Shown: piece after piece, positions 61,201-64,000 of the stretch
Layout of the letters: every line of letters begins with the position of its first letter
Position numbering within the stretch: the first letter of the stretch is position 1
Assembly (NCBI RefSeq): GCF_000003815.2
Contig: NC_049983.1
Span: forward strand, 29,130,420 to 29,194,419
Direction: 5' to 3'
Source: Branchiostoma floridae
Taxonomy: Eukaryota; Chordata; Leptocardii; Amphioxiformes; Branchiostomatidae
Length of the DNA: 64,000 nucleotides
The notes under the pieces: model-generated
What the model was told of the DNA's origin: nothing
What the model saw: the letters and a program-made list of their open reading frames with translations, nothing else
Databases searched by the model: none
Translations under genes and position numbers: made by a program

Positions 61201-63737
61201 ATCACATATGCTTGTATCTGATAGAGTTTTCACATCCACAATAAACTTCTTTTATTAATATTGGGTAATCTGTTTCCTCCTTCCTCCTGGACATAATAAC
61301 TATGGGCCTGTAACCCGTCATATTCTGCGTCCTCCCAGCTGCCACCAGGACGACACCCTTCAGGAGTTCACCCCCGCCTCGGCTACTTCTGCGCAGTACG
61401 GCATCTCTGCCTTCAAGTTCTCCAACGAATCACTGGTACATCTTTTTTGTTCTATGCTTTTTTTTAAACTTTGACGCTTGATACATAATACTCTATGGTC
61501 CATGATGTTCGTGATAGATAGATAATACAACACGGCATATACCATATCACCTGCGGAACCGGCCTGTGATACTTCTGGTCTGAGTCGAGTGATCGCTGAA
61601 AGTCGTCAAATTTCAGTGTAGAAACATTTTCCTCACCGCTTTGCGAGTTATGGGAGACATATGTCCCGGCCTGCTACAGCCAACATAACTAAATAGTGAA
61701 AAATGTCTGGAGCATTGTGTAATCCAAACGAGAGCAGTTTTATCTGGTACAGTCCATCGGGAGCAACAAATTTGATGGACAGTTTCTCAACAATCGTACG
61801 AATATTTGCCTACATACATTTGACTACAAATATCTGTGTTCCCCAGCCGTACGTTTATCTGCACTGTGACGTCATGGTGTGTCTGGAAAACAACCCCGAC
61901 TCCAGATGTGAGCAGGGCTGCGTCGACACGCGCAGGCGCAGACGGGCTTCAGACGGCGGTGTGGAGGAACGCGCTACCCTGGTGCAGGGGCCCATCGTCC
62001 TGGTTCCTGATGCCACTCCGGACGGTACGAACATTAGCCATAGTTCTACCTTATTTCACCAATAACCCACATTATCTGCTGTATGTGTCGGTAACGTTGG
62101 CCTGGTGCAGGGGCCAATCGTCCTGGTTCCTGATGAAGCCCCAGACGGTAAGGAATTCAGCGTTAGTTCTACCTGTCAAAGAATCTACATTGTAATATTA
62201 CCAGCTGTACATCAGTAACGCTGAGTTGATTGCCTGGTTAAGGAGCCGGGCGTCTTGGTTCCTCAGGAGACTTCAGTTCACCGGACGTCAGTTTTTGATA
62301 GCTCCAGGGTCTAATAGAACGTCAAGTCACGGGAAGCAAATAATACATTATGGCCCGGTATCTGTCTGAAAACTGCAAGTAGTTAAAACAAAAGTCCAGC
62401 TGTGGCTAACGGTTCCATTGGAAACTGCATCTGATGATGAGATCTGAGGCTCCAAGGCTCTGTGAGTCTCACCAGAAAACCAGAGAGTAATGGAGTTGGG
62501 TAACTTCTGTACAATTTTGTCCCACTACAGGCTGTGCTGACAGTTGTCACCTACATGCTTCCTGCAACCCCGGAACAAGGAGATGTGTGTGCGAACCTGG
62601 GTGGGTTGGAGACGGGGTCCACTGCCAGGGTGAGTATGGAGATGTGTGTGCGAACCTGGGTGGGTTGGAGACGGGGTCCACTGCCAGGGTGAGTAGGGAG
62701 ATGTGTGTGCAAACCTGGGTGGGTTGGAGACGGGGTCCACTGCCAGGGTGAGTAGAGAGATGTGTTTGCGAACCTGGGTGGGTTGGAGACGGGGTCCACT
62801 GCCAGGGTGAGTAGAGAGATGTGTTTGCGAACCTGGGTGGGTTGGAGACGGGGTCCACTGCCAGGGTGAGTAGGGGTATGGGTGTGCGAACCTGGGTGGG
62901 TTGGGGGCAGGGTTCACTGCCAGGATGAGTACTGATTAAGAAATGAATCGTTTAGAAGATGAAAATGGAATTATGTTGGGCTTAGTCTGCTTGTGTAGCA
63001 CTTAAGTCTGAAAGTTATTGTGTACTGTTTAAGAACCGAGCTTCTCTAAAAGCAGATTTTGACGAGTGCACGATCGTGTCCTGCGGCGTCCATCAGCGCT
63101 GCGTCAACATGCCCGGAAGTCACGTGTGCGAGTGCATGCCGGGTTTCATTCAGGTGGATGGGAGCTGCCAGGGTAAGACATTGGGAATTGTCTTGATTTT
63201 CTGCTAGGAATGTGTCAGACGAGAAAAGTTTACAAATTGCTACTGTCATCGTCGTCGTTATTCAAGGGAAAATGCCTTTCCCGGTGTGCTTGATATCTAC
63301 GTCGTCTTATTTGATACCGCCCTTTTTCTGGTCAGTCTATAATTTCCGTTAGTTAGACGCTAACCGACCGAGCATAGTCACTATCCATGCCCAATTTAGT
63401 TCAGATCCCATAAGTAATCTCTTTGCCTTGCACTGAGCAAATTCGCAGGAAAAATAGGACGTGTTTGTTCTAATTCGACACATTACCATATTTTCTTGTG
63501 AAAGGATTTTTTGCAGATGACGGTAAACATTTAAGGTATCTTCAAGGAAAAGACAAAGGCACGCTTAACAATAGCAATCAAGACTTGACGTAATTAGATA
63601 AATTCACGTCAACATCACTTTCAGCCGTGCATGCGTACCGGTCTACCAGCCGCCTATTGGCCCGAAGCTTCACCCCGGAGCTGGAAGATCATGGGAGTCA
63701 GGAGTACAGGGACCTGGTGTCAGAGGTCACCAGCACG
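42758..63737 (+). CDS. Mosaic SRCR / sushi-like / ZP / EGF / SEA protein, whole gene (3' end outside window)
   Basis: At least 23 exons: 42758-42824, 43162-43218, 44359-44571, 45378-45854, 47475-47525, 47944-48195, 48578-48805, 49633-50088, 50368-50445, 51507-51770, 52286-52543, 53140-53283 + 56411-56518 (split), 56861-57100, 57982-58452, 59193-59368, 59894-60075, 60246-60522, 60998-61137, 61339-61435, 61847-62024, 62531-62629, 63055-63172, 63625-63737. The first encodes a signal peptide ([20 protein letters not shown]). All module exons to 58452 are phase 1-1, ideal for shuffling. The order is linker/sushi-like/SRCR x3, ZP, EGF, cbEGF, SEA. Similar mosaics (DMBT1- and uromodulin-like) are secreted or surface proteins in mucosa and host defence. 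The function here is inferred. Two exons are damaged (see separate entries), so this allele may be a pseudogene. Confidence 0.75.
43220..44300 (+). repeat. ~20-bp minisatellite in intron 2 of the mosaic gene, ~45 copies
   Basis: The unit 'ttcacctgactagcacaggc' and variants run from six bases after the donor of exon 2 (gtgagc) to about 44270. A longer higher-order repeat exists: the block 43790-43900 repeats 43640-43790 nearly exactly. Non-coding. Confidence 0.95.
44359..45854 (+). CDS. Block 1 of the mosaic gene: sushi-like domain 1 (with stop) and SRCR-like domain 1
   Basis: Exon 44359-44571 encodes a sushi-like module ([35 protein letters not shown]), but its sixth codon is TGA (44373-44375) where sisters read GAT/GAC (CGDFPW). 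Exon 45378-45854 encodes an SRCR-like domain of ~158 residues: [20 protein letters not shown], then [23 protein letters not shown] and LMCLACQ. It lacks the usual cysteine after the W-G-V motif, so it is a divergent SRCR. Both exons are phase 1-1. If the stop is real, translation ends after ~47 residues unless the exon is skipped, which would keep frame. Confidence 0.75.
45920..46155 (+). repeat. ~60-bp minisatellite, four copies
   Basis: 'gccagtataaccgcccttcg', then 'gcgtaacacaccagcttctg' and 'tatctgtatctatata', repeat about every 60 bases. Lies in the intron after SRCR 1. Confidence 0.85.
46240..47230 (-). mobile_element. Decayed LINE (non-LTR retrotransposon) fragment
   Basis: On the minus strand a reverse-transcriptase core is readable, [18 protein letters not shown] followed by [11 protein letters not shown] (46939-46740), then after a frameshift the thumb/connection strings [16 protein letters not shown] and [18 protein letters not shown] (46600-46330). 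The region to 47230 carries further degraded upstream RT sequence. CR1/Jockey-type by motif order. Frameshifts show it is dead. It lies antisense in the mosaic gene. Confidence 0.85.
47475..50088 (+). CDS. Block 2 of the mosaic gene: linker, sushi-like 2 and 3, SRCR-like 2
   Basis: Exon 47475-47525 is a Thr/Pro linker ([16 protein letters not shown]). 47944-48195 is an 'a-type' sushi-like module ([46 protein letters not shown]). 48578-48805 is a 'b-type' module ([29 protein letters not shown]). 49633-50088 is the second SRCR-like domain, ~85% alike to the first by eye. Each module starts with a Cys and ends W-x-G-x-E-P-x-C as in CCP/sushi, but has two additional cysteines. Intron sequence after SRCR 2 (gtaagtagcatccc) matches that after SRCR 1, pointing to recent block duplication. 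Confidence 0.85.
50368..52543 (+). CDS. Block 3a of the mosaic gene: linker, sushi-like 4 and 5
   Basis: Exon 50368-50445 is a doubled Thr/Pro linker with two copies of (A)TTPA(G/E). 51507-51770 ([46 protein letters not shown]) and 52286-52543 ([46 protein letters not shown]) are a-type sushi-like modules, phase 1-1. The conserved tyrosine-rich strip after DCDY ([16 protein letters not shown]) is a family feature. All reading frames are clean. Confidence 0.85.
51100..51200 (+). other. Intron 9 of the mosaic gene (50446-51506), no gene seen
   Basis: The intron between the linker and sushi-like 4 shows no recognised exon or clear repeat. The short frames here have no family resemblance. Confidence 0.3.
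52080..52216. repeat. (AT)n microsatellite
   Basis: About 130 bases of almost pure 'atat' with a few g/c interruptions (tatgtcatat, tatgtcacat). It lies 70 bases before the acceptor of sushi-like 5. Confidence 0.98.
52684..52792. repeat. Near-perfect hairpin, ~45-bp arms
   Basis: The arms are 52684-52729 (atacgccaaaaaaagttact ...) and 52747-52792 (... agtaacctttttttggcgta), about 17 bases apart. The same 'ttactcaagc(a/g)actggatatgg' arm sequence appears once, unpaired, at 41551. Probably a foldback element relic or repeat insertion in opposite orientation. Confidence 0.9.
53280..56410. mobile_element. TTAA-flanked DNA element (piggyBac-type), 3.1 kb with nested LINE
   Basis: TTAA at 53280-53283 and 56407-56410 flank the 15-bp inverted ends CCCTCATCCGACCGT (53284-53298) and ACGGTCGGATGAGGG (56392-56406). 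Just inside each end is the palindromic GGGGTCATTTTTGACCCC (53327-53344; 56372-56389 on the other strand), and a third copy is at 54013-54030. TTAA duplication and CCC-type ends are the piggyBac signature. No transposase is visible. The A/T-rich left body (53345-54010) is non-coding. The element interrupts a coding exon. Confidence 0.87.
54047..56215 (-). mobile_element. LINE (non-LTR retrotransposon), 5'-truncated, with 605-codon open RT frame
   Basis: The minus-strand frame 56204-54387 is open for 605 codons. It lacks the endonuclease and starts in the linker before RT. RT landmarks are [55 protein letters not shown] and [10 protein letters not shown] (VDD where most have ADD), then [16 protein letters not shown] in the thumb/connection. 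The minus-strand 3' end has a (TCA)n tail at 54048-54071, typical of CR1/L2-like tails. The lack of stops suggests a recent insertion. It lies inside the TTAA element. Confidence 0.9.
56861..58452 (+). CDS. Block 3b of the mosaic gene: sushi-like 7 and SRCR-like 3
   Basis: Exon 56861-57100 is a b-type sushi-like module ([47 protein letters not shown]). Exon 57982-58452 is the third SRCR-like domain ([66 protein letters not shown]). Both are phase 1-1. Thus each block ends b-type sushi then SRCR, as in blocks 1 and 2. The intron between them holds a foldback at 57274-57422. Confidence 0.85.
57274..57422. mobile_element. Foldback element, ~150 bp
   Basis: The left arm 'aatccccaagcagatcttgc ... 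aagcttggg' pairs with the right arm 'cccaggctt ... gcaatgtctgcttggagatt'. A related half-element lies at about 1705-1755. Probable MITE. Confidence 0.65.
58625..59200 (+). repeat. 42-bp minisatellite carrying the ZP exon acceptor, ~13 copies
   Basis: The unit is gtccctccccag|tccagg then gtgacgtgtcctgtaactcc and ccat. Each copy contains a pyrimidine tract, an AG acceptor and the first codons of the ZP exon (VQGDVSCN). The unit is 14 codons, so using any upstream acceptor would add ([14 protein letters not shown])n in frame, apart from one copy with a TGA near 58957. Copies are >90% identical, suggesting active turnover. Long open frames on both strands here are artefacts. Confidence 0.95.
59193..62024 (+). 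CDS. ZP module and polybasic cleavage site of the mosaic gene
   Basis: Exons 59193-59368, 59894-60075, 60246-60522, 60998-61137, 61339-61435 and 61847-62024. ZP-N starts [19 protein letters not shown] and has [13 protein letters not shown] includes [58 protein letters not shown] and [14 protein letters not shown] polybasic site (DTRRRRRAS) follows, as in secreted ZP proteins that are cleaved before polymerising. Exon 60246 was chosen because the obvious acceptor (tag at 60215-60217) puts a TAG in frame, while the AG at 60244-60245 keeps ZP-C open; its polypyrimidine tract is weak. ZP modules polymerise into extracellular matrices or filaments (family knowledge). Confidence 0.85.
59630..59775. 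repeat. (GA)n microsatellite
   Basis: About 145 bases of 'gagagaca' and 'gagagagg' variants in the first ZP intron. Open frames on both strands are repeat artefacts. Confidence 0.97.
60505..60730 (+). repeat. ~27-bp donor minisatellite at a ZP exon, ~8 copies
   Basis: The end of exon 60246-60522 with its donor (ACTTCCCTGTGGAG|GTATGTATGG) is repeated with some shortened units to 60728. One copy also captured 'aacctgtaccgg' from further upstream in the exon. Each copy has a usable GTATGT donor. Confidence 0.93.
61970..62275 (+). repeat. Donor duplication at the last ZP exon
   Basis: The tail of exon 61847-62024 (ccctggtgcaggggcccatc ... ccggacg|gtac) is repeated at 62098-62152 (ccagacg|gtaagg) and, degraded, near 62230-62275. 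The 62152 donor is closer to consensus than the first. Confidence 0.85.
62531..63172 (+). CDS. EGF-like and calcium-binding EGF exons of the mosaic gene
   Basis: Exon 62531-62629 encodes one EGF-like domain ([29 protein letters not shown], six cysteines). Exon 63055-63172 begins [20 protein letters not shown] and continues [18 protein letters not shown], the D-x-D-E-C start and N position of a calcium-binding EGF. Both are phase 1-1. They lie after the ZP module, an unusual order, as ZP is normally near the C-terminus. The first exon's donor is tandemly repeated. Confidence 0.88.
62581..62935 (+). repeat. 59-bp donor minisatellite at the EGF exon, six copies
   Basis: The second half of the EGF exon plus donor (agatgtgtgtgcgaacctgg ... 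tgccagg|gtgagt) is repeated at 62581, 62640, 62699, 62758, 62817 and 62876. The first five are nearly identical. The unit has 59 bases, not a multiple of three, so using a downstream donor shifts frame except every third copy. Confidence 0.95.
63625..63737 (+). CDS. Start of a SEA domain in the mosaic gene
   Basis: The exon is phase 1 at its start and ends with ACG|gtaata. Translation gives [20 protein letters not shown] preceded by a short Arg/Ser strip and followed by VTST. The F-x-x-EL-x(4-5)-S-x-EY-x-x-L pattern is the first strand and helix of SEA domains (mucins, ZP/EGF mosaics). The rest lies beyond 64000. A transmembrane segment may follow outside the window. Confidence 0.7.
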
Positions 63738-64000
63738 GTAATACGTCATTGTGTCGTCACTTACAGTCTTGGGGGTGGGGGTTGCATCAGAGAGATTTCA
63801 ACACAGAACAGGAAGAGCAATTAGATTTAGTCATACACAAGACCCAGTGAGATGGAGAAAGCTGAACAGAGATCTAGACTCCCCACGACCATAGACAGGG
63901 TTCATAATGACCTATTCGATAGATTTTAACAAAGAAGAAGAACAGTTAGAGTTAGGCATACACGGTCTAGCCCTAAAAGCGTTTCGATATGCCTGAAAAG
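63738..64000 (+). other. Intron after the SEA exon, to window end
   Basis: No exon seen. A short imperfect repeat ('gaaca(g)agaagagcaattaga' and 'gaagaacagttagagttag') occurs at 63808-63960. Confidence 0.4.

Overview
This is animal nuclear DNA. It has short exons with GT/AG introns, vertebrate-like gene families, and dense small transposons and minisatellites. The best guess for the source is a cephalochordate (amphioxus, Branchiostoma). That is an inference from the mix of deuterostome-type genes, expanded SRCR/sushi-like/ZP/EGF/SEA modules, a 5S-derived SINE, and many minisatellites sitting on exon-intron junctions. I recall such junction minisatellites being described in amphioxus under the name 'mirages'. 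Two runs of exactly 100 N (39243-39342 and 41122-41221) are scaffold gaps of unknown true size.

Layout. (1) 153-3495, + strand: the last six exons of an ARMC2-like armadillo-repeat gene, then a long 3' UTR/intergenic stretch with foldback elements. (2) 12668-6625, - strand: a complete seven-coding-exon DHDDS gene (cis-prenyltransferase catalytic subunit), with a probable non-coding 5' exon near 18.66-18.75 kb. (3) About 18.66-19.14 kb: a head-to-head promoter region. (4) 19141-38798, + strand: 26 phase-compatible exons of a PHIP/BRWD1/BRWD3-family gene (WD40 propeller plus part of the CryptoTudor region), about 1,135 codons. It ends before either bromodomain, next to a gap. (5) 41121-39471, - strand: exons of an unrecognised coiled-coil protein, broken by both gaps. 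(6) 42758-63737 and beyond, + strand: a secreted or membrane mosaic protein. It has a signal peptide, three blocks of Thr/Pro linker + six-cysteine sushi-like domains + SRCR-like domain, then a ZP module with a polybasic cleavage site, an EGF, a calcium-binding-type EGF and the start of a SEA domain. The window ends inside this gene.

Two things stand out. First, nearly every gene carries tandem repeats whose unit contains an exon edge plus its splice site. I count at least fifteen such arrays, some with units that are multiples of three and could be spliced in without a frameshift. Second, the mosaic gene looks damaged. One sushi-like exon holds an in-frame stop (44373-44375). Another is split by a 3.1 kb TTAA-flanked element that itself carries a LINE with a 605-codon open reverse-transcriptase frame.

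Other mobile DNA includes a small CAGGGCTCGAAAT-ended element family with 5-bp target duplications (one copy split by a nested 3.3 kb insertion holding a 163-bp satellite), a TA-flanked MITE, several foldbacks, tRNA-type SINEs, a 5S rRNA-derived SINE and a second, decayed LINE.
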